A stretch of DNA of 64,000 nt from assembly GCA_030762935.1 (NCBI GenBank), contig CM060881.1, positions 102,252,501-102,316,500 of the forward strand. Reading direction: 5' to 3'. Of the stretch, positions 12,067-23,752 are shown one piece after another; the stretch's first letter is position 1, and each line of letters opens with the position of its first letter. Under the pieces are notes generated by a model. It searched no databases. It was not told where the DNA came from and saw nothing but the letters and a program-made list of their open reading frames with translations. Source of the DNA: Hymenopus coronatus (taxonomy: Eukaryota; Arthropoda; Insecta; Mantodea; Hymenopodidae). The translations under genes and the position numbers were made by a program.

Positions 12067-12621
12067 CAAAATCGTCATTGAATCTTTTCTTGAGTTCTTA
12101 TATAACCCTTTAAAGGGACGTAGGTAAAAGCACACTTATTCTACAGCATCTTTTGTATTGAAATGCTTAGCTTAATTTCTCTGTATCCTACACGCTCAGG
12201 CTGTATTTAGGTCAGACCATTCGAATTCAGAAAGAAATGTTTGAAACTTAAGGCACATCAGCAACAAGTATTACATAAAACAGATGGTGTATTAATCTAT
12301 TATTGTTAAAAAAATACGCAGCCTATAATTGTATCAAAAAAGAAAGAAAAAGAGAGAGAATGAGAGAGGGAGGAGGGAGGGATGGAATGACCGAAGGAAA
12401 GATTCAAGTGAACGCGTAATAGTGGTGGAAGAAGCTTACTTGTGAAAATTTCTGTTGTGTGTTTCATCGCTTTTGTATAACTAGGTATGTTTTAACATAT
12501 TTTATTTCATTCATGTTTCTTGCGGTAGTTACAGTAACTAAACCTATTCAAGTTCGTTTTGTGTTAATGATAACTCGTCTGACATTAAAATTTGTTACAT
12601 TGTAGGGTGAATCCTATCAGC
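12067..12621. other. Unassigned sequence upstream of the pogo-like relic
   Basis: The interval contains a purine-rich patch (12340-12390, GAGA-like) and no coding frame. If the transposon below has a left terminal repeat it should lie here, but I could not identify one. Confidence 0.35.
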
Positions 12622-15119
12622 ATGGGGAAGTAAAAAATCTGAGGTGTTCCATTAACATGACTTTCTCTATATCTCTGTAACAAATTATTGTTAATAAGCT
12701 TATCTTTTATTTATTTCATGCTAATCGAGAAAAATTAGTAGACGTAGTCTTATTTCTTGCTTTATTGTAAGTAGAAGCGAATAAGGGAGTACCATAGGTT
12801 AAAGTGAAAGCCAAAAGCTGTTTGCTATGTGGCTGATGTTCCTTTGTTTGTATGGACAGGAGTTGAAAAATTCCTGTATGAGAAAAGTATAAGTTTTTCG
12901 AAGCTGAAACTAAGAAAAAGTAATATCTCAATAACAATCAACTCCACGAAAAAAAATGTATATAACATAAATTGTTTGTTTTAACGTGCTCTACATTTTT
13001 TGGGTGTTAAGTTTTTATCCATCTCTTACGGTTAAGCAGTTATGCAAAATTCATCCAGAATAAAGTAGTCTTCAGAGGCTATTGCCAGAAAATTCAAAAT
13101 ATACATTTTATTTGTCAGGTAAATATCTTTAATATATGATATTTTAATCAAAATCGTTAGAGCCATTTTTTAGAAAATCAAAATTTTCGAAAAATGTGCA
13201 ATGTAAAGGGTAGTTTGGGGTGGGGGATTTTTCTCAAAATCTTCGTGTCGCATCCCTGGAAGATACTAAACTTAAATATCAAGTTTGGTATTTTACCGAC
13301 TTTTAGTTTTTGAATTATCGTGTTCACAGACACACGGACACACACGGACCTTTTTCTAAAAATACTTTTTTGGATACAGGGGACCCTAAAACATATATTT
13401 CCTGTGAAATCTCGGTATCGAATTTTTTGGTGGAGTGCAATACCTTCTCTATACACTATGTACATAGTATGTATAGAGAAAGTAAAAAGAAAGTTGGTCC
13501 TAGGAGTAGATGTAATTACAATCCTGTATACTTAACTAACGCGGTAAATGCTGTGAAATCGGAGCAATATGGTGTGCCATATACCACCCTTAATGATAAA
13601 ATAAATAACAAATATAAATTCAGAATGAAAGGGGAAACTGCTTTAGGTAGAGAAAAAGGAAAAGCTTTGGTTTAAGGATTACTGATGTGTGCCGAGTGGG
13701 TTTTCCTACTAAGAGATCGAGATATCAGAAACGTAGTACAAAGCTATCTAAATAGGATAGGGAAAATAGAAAAAGAATTACTGACAACAGACCTGGCAAG
13801 GAATGGTTACGTGGGTTCCTTGGAAGAAACAAGGAATTAAGTGTAAGATTAGGTGAAGATATAAAGAGAGCCAGAGCAGCTGTTACACACGCTACAGTGC
13901 GTGAACATTTAGAGACATCAATGGAGGGAGTCCCTCCATCTAACATCATTAGTTATGATGCAACCAATTTCTCAGATGATCCGGGCCAAGTTAATCGTCA
14001 TCAAACGTGTTGTGAAAGAATAATTGATTCTTCAAAGAACAGCATTAGCGTTATGCTATCAGCTACAGCAGTTGGAAAATTGTTTCCTCCGTATACAGTG
14101 TACAAGAGTAAGCATCTCTATGACACATGGCTGTTAGGGGCTACGCCTGGTGCTGGCTGTAACAGAAATATAAGTGGATGGTTTGATTTGAGTATTTATG
14201 AAGCATGGTTTTCGGACATTCTGGTTCCTTTTGTAAGAAGATTAGAAGGGGCAAAGTTACAAATAGGGGATAATTTAACAAGCTACGTGCGATTTGTTCT
14301 CTTGACACCTAACACCCTCCACTTGACCTAACCACTCAATGTAGCATTCTTTCGACCACTCAAACGTGCTTGGAGGAGTAATCTTGACGAGTGGAAACAA
14401 CATAACAGAGGTGTAGTTCCAAAATCAGAATTTCCTCATCTTCTTAAAGGCATTTGATGAAATTAGAGATAATAAGAAACAGAATATCATATCCGGTTTT
14501 GCAAAGACAGGGATTGTTCCCTTCTACCCAGAAAAAGTTCTCTCTGAAGCTGTAGATGTAAATGTTAATAATGGTACACAGGAAACGGAAAAGTCGTGAA
14601 GCATTTGTGGATCACTTAAAGAAGGATCGTACTGGAGAAGCAGCTACCAGAACAGAAGCGGTTGGTAAGACTCGTTTGAATGTGGCGCTATGTAAGGGAG
14701 TGGTTGTGGAAGATCTTGAGAGTCAACAAAGTTACAGATGAAGGAACCAGTGTAGATGAGCCAGCAGAGAGAGATGATGATGATGACGATGATGAAGCAT
14801 CAAAAGCAGTTGAAGTGACGGTGAAGCTGAAGAAATTTCAAGAGGAGAGTTTGCTGTGGCAAAATTCCCAACGAAGAAGAGGGTTAGATACTTTATTGGA
14901 AAGATTGAGGAAGAAGTTGATAAAGCTTTATTTGAGGTTACATTTATAAGAAAAAAAGAATGTGATAACTTGAACACGCACTTCATTTTGCCAGAGACTG
15001 AAGACATTGCAGAAGTAGAGAGAAGTGAAATAATTCGAAAGATCCAATGCGAAACTCAAAGAAGAGAAAGTTACGTGTTCAGAAACATAGATTATATGAG
15101 TAATAGACAGTTTCAATGA
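12622..15119 (+). pseudogene. Pogo/Tigger-like DDE transposase, dead and split by family A copy A8
   Basis: This is a relic of a cut-and-paste transposase with a Psq-type DNA-binding head and a DDE catalytic core. The likely start ATGGGGAAG is at 12622-12630. Copy A8 then interrupts it and coding resumes at about 13489. The head (NYNPVYLTNAVNAVKS, then YGVPYTTLNDKI) appears to lack about ten residues. After a stop at 13673-13675 the reading frame changes at least once (about 13775). The catalytic core follows: ISYDATNFSDDPG (first Asp, near 13950), QIGDNLTSY (second Asp, near 14265), then a deletion of about a dozen residues. At 14329-14331 a stop lies where QPLD is expected, and that Asp is now Asn (PLNVAFFRPLKRAW). 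Remnants of the C-terminal region continue in shifting frames, including an acidic Asp run near 14772-14795 and an open frame at 14856-15119. It cannot make an active enzyme. The family assignment is firm from motif order; the exact clade is not. Confidence 0.85.
12631..13488 (+). mobile_element. Family A repeat, copy A8, full length, inserted in the transposase relic
   Basis: The most complete copy, about 858 bp. The head ATCTGAGGTGTTCCATTAAC is at 12636-12655, with ACTTTCTCTA at 12660-12669. The end hairpin CTCTATACACTATG is answered by CATAGTATGTATAGAG, followed by AAAGTAAAAAG at 13478-13488. The left flank reads GGGGAAGTAAAAA and the right end AAAGTAAAAAGAAAG, so similar A-rich words border both sides. 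A strict target duplication therefore cannot be told from element sequence. No coding capacity is conserved. Confidence 0.88.
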
Positions 15120-15330
15120 TGAGAACTGGTTACTGTGTTTTTCTTCTTTGTAATCAAGCTTTGGTTACGAACATATGCTAAAACATTTGGAGTCCTACAA
15201 AATAAATATCATTATAAACCATTGTTCGTTATTTCTGTGTAATTTATGAAATTATTTTTTAAAATCACAGCTGTGATCGCATTTACCCATATTAAAGTTA
15301 TAAAACGACATTGAATGAAAATAAATGACT

Positions 15331-15370
15331 GATCGGAACCACCCGCACTATGCGGGTGACACCGATCGGT
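15331..15370. repeat. Symmetrical GC-rich palindrome downstream of the transposase relic
   Basis: GATCGG, four unpaired bases, ACCCGCA, loop CTA, TGCGGGT, four unpaired bases, CCGATC: a 37-bp imperfect palindrome with a 7-bp and a 6-bp stem block. A related fragment (TTCGGATTCACCCGC) lies near 15523. It may be a terminal or subterminal hairpin of the pogo-like element, since it sits about 210 bp beyond the coding end; that link is inference. Confidence 0.7.
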
Positions 15371-17574
15371 AAACAATTAAATAAATACGCCATTGTTGAA
15401 GTCAGTCAATAGCAATATTTATGTATTATTATTTTCAAATATGAAGGAACATATCTTCCGTGCTTCACCACTTTTAACAAAGTATTTCATTTCTAAATAT
15501 TAAATTGAATGCAAATTTTGTTCGGATTCACCCGCTTTTACGGTACATATTTATTAAGGACTGTATATAAGTGATTTCATTATTGAATAGTAATGTAGTT
15601 GAGCAAAAACTTACTTCCAAAACCTAGAAAAATATTAGACTTTATTTTTATTTTTTCTACTACTTCTTCATCCACAAGATACTTCCTACATGACGATTTC
15701 TTTTAGATTTATTATTTGTAAATGTTTGGTATTCCTCTTTCGTAGACTATTTTGGGAGCAGCTAATTTTACTTTCAATTATAATATTATCATTTTTTCAT
15801 TTTTATATATTCATATATATATGTGTGTGTATTTTGGGATTTATTTTGTTTCGGGTATACCCTCTACTGCTCTTAGTACTTTTCTCTACTGTTTCTATTC
15901 TGTTTCTCTCTATCATATTAATTGTTCGGGTTTCACTTGCATGTTGTCTTTGACACTGTCATTGCCTTCTTCATAAAATATAATTTCTGTGTTTTTGATA
16001 TTCTGTTCTTTAAAAGTTTTCTCTGTTCTTCTAATTATTTGTGTTAGTTTCTTTAATTTTACATTCACTTCTTTATTTTTACAATATGATACATTAAAAT
16101 ATGGAAAATTAAATCTTAGAGTTTTGTTCTATGATTTCTACACCCATTACTGCTATACATAACTTATACCTTAACGTTATTTGTAGAATTTTTATTAGCA
16201 TGTCATGTATTAAAAGGATTTTAATGATAAAAACAATTTTACCGCTAATGCTCCACTATGATTATAAAGCAGTTGGTTTATATGCTTTAATTAAATACTG
16301 GAAATTGCATTCATTTGTATTATTATTCTCATCTGGAAAAAAGTTAGCAGCTTTATGTATAAACGTGCTGCATTGAACTACACCAGCGAGCTCTACTGTA
16401 GGAAACCAGAGAAATAAATTGAGACTAATAACTGTGTAAAAGGAGATGGGGCGCTGAACAGTGAACTTAATCAAAGGGAATTTGCTGCTTGGCTTAAAAC
16501 CCGTAACTCCTTTGAGCGATTATTTCTCGGCACGGTGTTATTAGAAAGGCAGACATAGGCGACAAAGTCATCTTGAGCATTGCGTTGTTCAGAGGCCCTT
16601 GAGGGTGTAATTCATTAAAATTGCTTTCGGAAACCACATCTGTCTTTTTGAAAAGTTCTACAGTGTACTGTCGATTGTAGTTGTAGTGGTAGTTCATCTG
16701 CATGTGTGTATATCCTTTCCATTGTTTAAACTGTTCTCTATATTACTAGTACTTCCAAAAAGCTTGTATTTCGAATACTAAAAAAAGTTTTCTCCTCTTA
16801 GAGTAGCACTGCCTACAAATGTATGAATATTACATTTCAGTTCTAATTTATTTCTTGTGCATACATTACCTATCTCAGTAGAGCAATAGGCAGAATACCG
16901 GAAATAATGGCGTGGAAGAAACCTGGATAACGTGTAACAAACTTATGGTAATTCAGACCCTTCTGGGCTGTAAATCTATGCTTAAAAAAAATTAAAAATA
17001 ATGATAATAATCTGATGTATTCCATATATATGTAATAGTGCGTTAATGTATGTAAATAAAATGAGAAAAGTAATACTGTACAATAAACATATTGTAGGCA
17101 ACATACAGCTTAGTTAGTCCTGGATACCAACACTTTCCGTTGGATACCAGTGATGTATTTTATAGTCCATTGGTATTCCTTTTTAGCTAGGCCTTGAGGG
17201 AGGGGGAAGAGGGGTAATTGCTGCACAAAGCTGTCCTCCCCCTTAAACCACCTGCTGCCTAAAAATAATGGAATAGACTATATAGTGTAGAATAGGAAGC
17301 AGCCGGATATAAGTTGCAAAGTTGCTGTTTTTTCGTATTTTGTTGTTGTTTTGTTTTATGTTTGCTTTATCTTTATTTTATATAAATTCATTTTGACCTT
17401 AAATCTTTTTTTATATTCTAAATCCTTATTTTAGTTTGTGATTTAGCTAATAATCTTTTTAGATAATATTTATATGATTAATATTTAGTTAATTAATATT
17501 TAGCATTTATCCGGACTGTTTTCGGAAATCAATTTAAAGTTTGAATAAATGTGTGCCGGTATAAGTTACTTAGG
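15371..17574. other. Unassigned AT-rich sequence
   Basis: Hydrophobic open frames at 15690-15976 come from a T-rich stretch and have no family I know. Positions 16900-17250 hold moderately GC-rich unique-looking sequence. No RNA gene or repeat was recognised. Confidence 0.4.
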
Positions 17575-18228
17575 TATCGGGATAGCATATTAGGATTGAA
17601 ATTCCGTTCTCTTTGTAGGCACAAGAGTAAAATAAAAGAAGAAGGAATAATAAATATCAGCTTGAGTAAAACTTAGTATTTTAAAATTGAAACAAATAAG
17701 GTGTATCTTAGAAATGGTTAACTGCACAAAAATATATATGACCTGAATTGTGTGTTTGAACCATATTTACAGTTTTGTGTGGTAGTCTTACAGTTTAGTT
17801 ACGTAAAAGTCATCTAGAATGAAGAGGTCTTCTAAAGTATTTCCCAGAGACTTTAAGATATTCATTTTGTATGTAAATATCTTCAATATAAATTATTTTA
17901 ATAAAAATATTTTGAGCCATTTTTGAGGGAATCAAAATTCTCGTAAATGTTTTTTCTGCAAAGGATAGTTAGGAGTTTGTGAATTTTCGTTAAAATCTTT
18001 GTCATATTAAATACCAAATTTGGTATTTAATGGACTTTTTATGCTGTCCACACATACAACGCGCGCACACAGAGATACAAACAAGAAACTTCTTCTAAAA
18101 ATGCTTTATTTGTATTCAGGGGTACTCAAAACATGTATTTTGGTGAAGTCACGGTATCGAATTTTGGGTGGAATACTATACCTACTATGTACCTACACAG
18201 TACAGGGTGGGCAACGTAAAAATCATAA
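17575..18228 (+). mobile_element. Family A repeat, copy A9, head missing
   Basis: It starts inside the family body (GAAATTCCGTTCTCTTTGTAG near 17599) and runs to the tail CAGTACAGGGTGGGCAACGTAAAAA at about 18200-18224. The end hairpin is reduced. Confidence 0.75.
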
Positions 18229-19014
18229 ACATCACTAAAACAGGAGAAATTAAGTTATTCAAATACATATATTACTGGTTATCAATATGACAAAGTACAA
18301 ACGCTAGCTCGATAGAAATAGCAAAAGACGCATTATACCACTTATTAATAGATATCAGTATAAGTATAATAGAATGTGAACTACACGTAAATATAGCAAG
18401 TGCAGACATGAATTATAAAGTGATTAGAAAGGTCAGTAAAACTTCTGCAGCCAGAGCTATTTGATGAAGACGGAGGGGACCAAACAGTCTAAGCCTAGAA
18501 GAGAAATAAGAGTCAGATTAGCGGTTTTCAACAAATTATAAGACGTGTGAATTGCACAGAAATGCGGAGAAATATAAAAGGAGTGAGATTCAGTGATTGG
18601 AAATGAAAAGCGTGAGGGAGAGGAAGGTTGAGAGAAGGTTCTTCATGTAAGTTAATAAAAAACTGTCACCAGTTCATTAAAATTCCCTTGATAGTTTTAA
18701 ATAATACCATATAAAATAGAATTCTACGTACCCTCAAAATTCGTTAGAAAGTTATGTTTAGAATAAAACTGGTGGTTTAGAATAAAACTCTATACTGACT
18801 GGAAGGGAAGCTGTTATTTTAATCGAATAATTTAGACCAGTCACAATCTCATTATTTGTAATATATTTGGTATCTTTATTTTAATGATAATTTTCTATGG
18901 AGGTGTTTTAGGTTTGTTAAGAACATAAAAGGCACATACAAGCAAACTTGTAGATGCAAATGACCGGTAGTGAATAAATATGCTTTACTTTAGTGAAATA
19001 ATTGCTTCTTCTGC
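18229..19014. other. Unassigned sequence
   Basis: No gene or known repeat was recognised. Short purine-rich patches occur at 18460-18640. Confidence 0.4.
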
Positions 19015-19230
19015 ATTAGCTGTGTGTAGGACAGGAGTTTGAGAGGTAGAGTCAGAAAGAAATAAATTGCTGGGATTTGTACCAGAGATCTCCTGGTTTC
19101 CGTACAGTTGCTCTAACCACTAAGATAAGAAACATGCTGACACGTAATTAAACTCCGCAAACGATTTCGAGTTTTCTCTGGTAAACCATATGTAAGTTTC
19201 ATTAGTGACTTACAATTGAGTTTTTCTAGC
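19015..19230 (-). mobile_element. tRNA-derived SINE, family D copy
   Basis: Family D blocks are in order on the plus strand: GTGTGTAGGACAGGAGTT, GAGGTAGAGTCAGA, GCTGGGATTTGTACCAGAGATCTCC, CAGTTGCTCTAACCACTAAG, and ATTAGTGACTTACAAT. On the minus strand the A box region reads CTTAGTGGTTAGAGCAACTG and the B box region GTACAAATCCC, both slightly mutated. Confidence 0.75.
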
Positions 19231-20539
19231 TTTCAGTTTTTACTTTAGCTTGTCGTGTTTGTTTGGGTGAAGGGCCGGGTGGAAAACAAAACTGCTAGTC
19301 CTACCAACTCCCATTCTGGTATACTATTGTAGATTCGTACGTGAGCCGGTTATCACCATACAACATTCCCAATGTCTGCAACCACATTATGTCTTCTAAT
19401 TCCTGTATGATGTCATATTGTTACCAGCGCAAATAGTACACCATCTCGCAAGCTACAAACTATTAGTTACCTCACACATTCTCGTAGAATAAAACATGAC
19501 ATTTTAAAAACACCTTTTTTTAAAAAACTGCTGGTCATAGGATAAAATGCTATTATATGAGTATATTTGGTTTTAATAACTCTTTGAAGTATGTTTAAGT
19601 TACCTTCCACTCTTTGTAAGGCAACATTTGGGTGTCTTGTGGATAGTTTGGTAAGTCATGCTACTCTTAAACCCAGGGAAATACGTCACACCATGTAGAT
19701 CTACAAACCTGCTGTCATCGCCTGCTAGCTTATCGAGCGGAAAATCCTCTAATCCGATATGTCAACCATCAAGGCGACCCCAACTGCACTACCCGGCCAA
19801 ACGCCGGAAAGAATGTCAACTCCAGGCTGCTGCAGTGAGGTGCTTCAACCATCAATGCGTACTTTCACTACTTTCTGGAATGAAAGGATAAGTTCTCCGA
19901 AGTATTATGGGCGGCCGATAAAATCAATTTCTGAATTTTTAAAGCTAGAGTTCTAAGTTTTGTGCAGGATTACGGCAAAAGAAACATCCATAACAAATTT
20001 CTTTCAAATATGTTTTTTTTTTTTTTCATTCTGGATGTATTAACTATTTATTCAATCAGTGAGCTAAAATCAAAATATATCTTCGCCAACAGATATCAAA
20101 TTAAATGCATCAAAGGTAGTATAACTTTGTAACTATAGGTCTGCTTGAAATGTTCGTATTGTGAATAATATTTATTTAAAAACATACAAATATCACACAG
20201 TAAAAAAGCTGCAACAAACAACAGATAATAATACTACTTTTTTACATTAATGTAGACAAATATAAAAATTCCAACCATACATTTCATTATATTCATTCTG
20301 TAATGATAGATTTGTAAGTTTGTTTTGTGAGAGAAGATAATAACAAATACCTTGGACATGAAAAATGATTTAAAATTTCACAGTGAGAGTGGTACTTTAA
20401 AGTACTATCGGAAATATCTTGTATATTTCCTAGAGAATTAGGCATTGCAATATAAATATATATAAAAAGGAATGGTGGATTTTTTTTTGCACCACAAATC
20501 CGAAAATCATCAAGACTCGATAATCTCGCTAAATAATAA
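19231..20539. other. Unassigned sequence with one GC-richer open patch
   Basis: Positions 19655-19956 are less AT-rich than the flanks and open in two forward frames (about 65 and 77 codons). I recognise no domain in either. The rest is AT-rich, with a T tract at 20012-20027. Confidence 0.35.
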
Positions 20540-21317
20540 AAAATGTAATCTGTTCCATTTACATGTCTTTTTATACCATTCGATAGCATATTATTCTTTA
20601 CAAAAGCGTTCTTTCTCTCTCCCCTTGCTAATCAAAATGAACAGAAGATAGAAATGGGAATATTAATTACTTTCTTATTATAAGGAGAAGGGAAATAAGG
20701 AATTATACTAAGCTAAAGCGATAGTCGAGTAGTTTCATAGATATTGTCATATGATTGAAATTCGTTTCTTTTCATGCCCAGAAGCTGACAAATTTCATAT
20801 GAGCAAAATTTTAAGTATTTTAGAACTGAAAACAATAGCAAAGAATATCTTGGAAATGGTAAAATCCGCGAAAAAATGTTTGTGGCATAATTTGTGTAAT
20901 AATTGTTTACTACATCTTACGTTTACTGCTTATGTAAAAGCCATTCAGAATAAAATGGTCTTTGGAAGTTGTTCCCGGAAAATTGAAGATGTACATTTTG
21001 TTTGCCATAAAATATTTGTAATATCCCGTATTCATGATTAAAAATCATTAGATGCATATATTAGAAAATCAACATTTCCGGATTTTTTCCGTGTAAAGGG
21101 TGGTCTGGAGTTGTGGAGATTTTCTTCGAAGTTCTCGTGTCGTATCCTTGGAAGAAATTAAACTCGATACCAAGTTCAATAATTTACAAACTTAAAAAAA
21201 CTATACAGAAAACCCTTGAACGTATATTTCCGGCGAAATCTTAGTATTAAACTTTTAGCCCAATGCAACACCTTCTCTAATTATATACATTGTACATGCT
21301 ACTAGAGCCAGTAAAAA
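20540..21317 (+). mobile_element. Family A repeat, copy A10
   Basis: The head TGTAATCTGTTCCATTTACATG is at about 20543. The body includes AAGCGATAGTCGAG near 20716 and CCATTCAGAATAAAATGGTC near 20940. The end is TGCTACTAGAGCCAGTAAAAAC at 21297-21318. The hairpin is partly decayed. A 96-codon frame at 20751-21041 crosses the body, but the equivalent region is broken in other copies. Confidence 0.8.
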
Positions 21318-22169
21318 CAATTCTGTGTTCTCTTACGTAAGATGGTGACTACATTGAAACAATTTCCCTAAATATATTCTGAAATATGTTTTTGCAGGTA
21401 ATATTTTTCTCAGAAAGTGCTCCAAGTACTTTTATTTCTGAAACTCAAATTTTAATGACCATATTTTAACATAATTTTCTAAATTAAACTCCATTTCCAA
21501 AACTGACAAAACGCCATTAGGTTAAGCTCCTTGTACATGCTCTACAACTTTTCTTGTCAAAATGCATTCCATACTTTTTAAAGTATTTGCATGTTTTGAC
21601 AAAATAAGAACATTCTCTAAACGGTGAAAGATTTGACAATGATTTGAATACGTTGACCAAAGAAAGCAATTATTTATATGTTTCGTCATAGATGGAAGCG
21701 AAAAATAAAATGGTGGCTTTCAGAACAAACGGTCCATGGCTGATTATATTATACGTAACTTAGGTGTGTAAGTTATAAGATCTAAAACTAAAACAGGATG
21801 TAGAAGGTATTACAACATTATTTGCGAAGTATACAATAAATTATATATAGTGTAATCAGTCTATAAATAAGAGCTATTTTTGTTGTATTCTATAATCATA
21901 ATATATATTTATGTGTTGTAACGTATTAAAATGCTATATAAAGTTGTGTAAAAACAATATTTTATTACAACCTCCTCTTAAACCAGACACTAAAAATAAA
22001 TGACCTTTTAGGATAAAAAATCGATTATAAAGCATAGGGGGCAATTATTTAGAATATCGTATTATTATTGCAGGCAATGATGATAGCATTCTTGAATTTG
22101 GAGCCCAGATAATGACAGTCGTAAAACTTTAAAAGTCATTAGGCTAGTCGAATAAGTTTGAATGCTGTA
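21318..22169. other. Unassigned AT-rich sequence, possibly internal LTR-element remnant
   Basis: No gag, protease or reverse transcriptase motif is visible. If the LTR at 22189-22525 belongs to a longer minus-strand element, its internal part would begin here; I see no coding trace of it. Confidence 0.35.
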
Positions 22170-22188
22170 CGCCAAGTTGGGCGGCCAA
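22170..22188 (-). other. Primer-binding-site-like sequence next to an LTR
   Basis: The minus strand reads TTGGCCGCCCAACTTGG directly after the LTR end. It resembles the TGGCGCCCAAC-type primer binding site of insect gypsy-like elements, with one extra C. Confidence 0.55.
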
Positions 22189-22525
22189 TGTAGCTGTGGG
22201 TAAAGTTCTGTCCATTTCGCACATGCGTAAAAGGCAGCTTGATGGTGCTGAGCAGAGCTTCCCAGAAATACTTCCGGAACTCTTCTAAAGTGGATTCAAG
22301 AAGTAAGACGTGAGTTGACTGAGGTCCACCTCAACGGCTATCAGTATATAATGTAATTACGGAAGGTAATCATTATAAATCGATAAGTCATATGTGAATA
22401 CTTAAACGTCTTAGTAGCTTTAGTACCAGCATTCATATATTATTGCTGATCGCTTGTAGTTGTTACGGCCGCAATATCATCATCTAAAGGGGCCCAGATT
22501 GGCAAAGAGATATGAAGTGCCTACA
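22189..22525 (-). mobile_element. LTR of a retrotransposon (family L1 here)
   Basis: On the minus strand the candidate LTR starts TGTAG at 22525 and ends CTACA at 22189 (337 bp), giving a perfect 5-bp terminal inverted repeat. A primer-binding-site-like sequence follows at once. Inside is a TATA box and a TCAGTC initiator about 30 bp apart (see the promoter entry). The U5 part (22189-22280) is clearly related to 38060-38150. No paired LTR or coding interior was found, so this is a remnant or solo LTR. Confidence 0.65.
22317..22350 (-). promoter_or_regulatory. LTR core promoter: TATA box and arthropod initiator
   Basis: On the minus strand TATATA begins at 22350 and the initiator TCAGTC spans 22322-22317, placing its A about 30 bp after the first T of the TATA box. 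Both spacing and motif fit an arthropod RNA polymerase II core promoter. Downstream on the transcript lie GAA/TTC-rich words (TTCCGGAA at 22271-22278). Confidence 0.6.
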
Positions 22526-22767
22526 TGTATTATATAATTATATCTTGCCAGATCTTGTGAAATATGACATCCAATGCTTCAACTACTTCGTGTTTTTTTA
22601 TCAGATCGGCCAACCGATATTTCTCTTTTTAGAGAACACCTTAATGGCGACTTATAATCGTAAGTACTTAGTATCCGAGTAATATCAACATAGCTATTAT
22701 CCACCATTATTGGGCAATGTTGTTATTGTTTGCCAATGCTACTACACTTACGTCATCGATGGGTTTA

Positions 22768-22890
22768 TATTTTACTTTATCTATCATGTATATACTATGT
22801 AAATAGTAAATAGAGAACGTATTGTACTCCACTGAACATTTTGGAAATGCAAGTTTTGAAATTTCTGAATGCAAAGAAAAGAACGCACCT
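22768..22890 (-). mobile_element. Family A repeat, 3'-end fragment
   Basis: A tail-only piece on the minus strand: TTTACTTTATCTATCATGTATATACTATG, followed by the GTATTGTACTCCACT block. It directly precedes the tail of the next copy, A11. Confidence 0.6.
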
Positions 22891-22892
22891 TC

Positions 22893-23752
22893 ACTTCTCC
22901 TACACGAAATATGTACATAGTGTATCGAGAAGGTATTGTATTCCACCAAGAAATCGATATCTAGATTTAAAGAAAATATATGTTTTGAGGTGCCCTTAGT
23001 CCATAAAAGAAGCACTTTTAGAAAACATGTATGTGTATTCGTACCGTATTGCTCAAAAACGAAAAGACAGTTAAATACCAAACTTGTTATTTAGATTCTA
23101 AGGATGATACTCCAAGGATGCGACCGAAGATTTTCAATAAAATTCGATTCCAAACTACCCTTTATATGGATAAAATTTTCGAAAATTTCTTTTGCTGAAA
23201 TGGCTGTATTGATTTTGATTAAAATACAGTATATTAAAGATGTTTACATCACATTTAAAATAAATTTTCTGGGAATTGCATCTGAACACGTCTTCATTCT
23301 GGATGAATTTTGCATAACTGGTAAACCGTAAGACATAGAAAAGAAGCTACTATACAGAAAATGTAGATTTCGTTAAAACACCCCGTTTAATTCAGATATT
23401 TTTTCTTGTAGTTATAGACATTTCGGAGATATTCTTAAATATTGGTGTCATTTGAAATAACAAACTTTTCTTAAACGCAAACATTTTTGTTTTATCCCAC
23501 TGTTGGCCGTGTAAAGAAAACCGAACTTCATTTGTTCACAGGACGATCAGCACTTAAAGGATTTGAGTAACGCTATAGCCTAGCTTATCCCCTTATTTCT
23601 GTTCTGTTTATAAGGAAGCAAGGTATCAGAGAATTTCTGTTAATGTTTATCTCGATTACCATGATGGAATAAAACAATAATCTTTTATTAGTAGGTATAG
23701 TTTGTTTGCAGAACAGTTGGAGAAGGTCATGTGAATGGAGGACATCAGATTA
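22893..23752 (-). mobile_element. Family A repeat, copy A11, full length
   Basis: A minus-strand copy from the hairpin end (ACACGAAATATGTACATAGTG near 22903) to the head (complement of AATCTGATGTCCTCCATTCACATGACC at 23725-23752). Its head abuts the tail of A12 with only a few bases between, so the two form a head-to-tail tandem. Confidence 0.85.

Noticed and set aside
13485..13493. Clean target-site duplication around family A copy A8
   Set aside because: AAGTAAAAA-like words border both sides, but the same word ends most family A copies, so it cannot be taken as a duplication.
13310..13535. Open frames in the 3' part of family A, seen in several copies
   Set aside because: Different copies are open in different frames and carry frequent stops and indels. 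No residue pattern is conserved in a coding-like manner. In this copy the frame also runs on into the unrelated transposase relic.
15690..15976. Small hydrophobic membrane protein
   Set aside because: Hydrophobicity follows from a T-rich stretch; overlapping frames are equally open and no start context or homology is recognisable.
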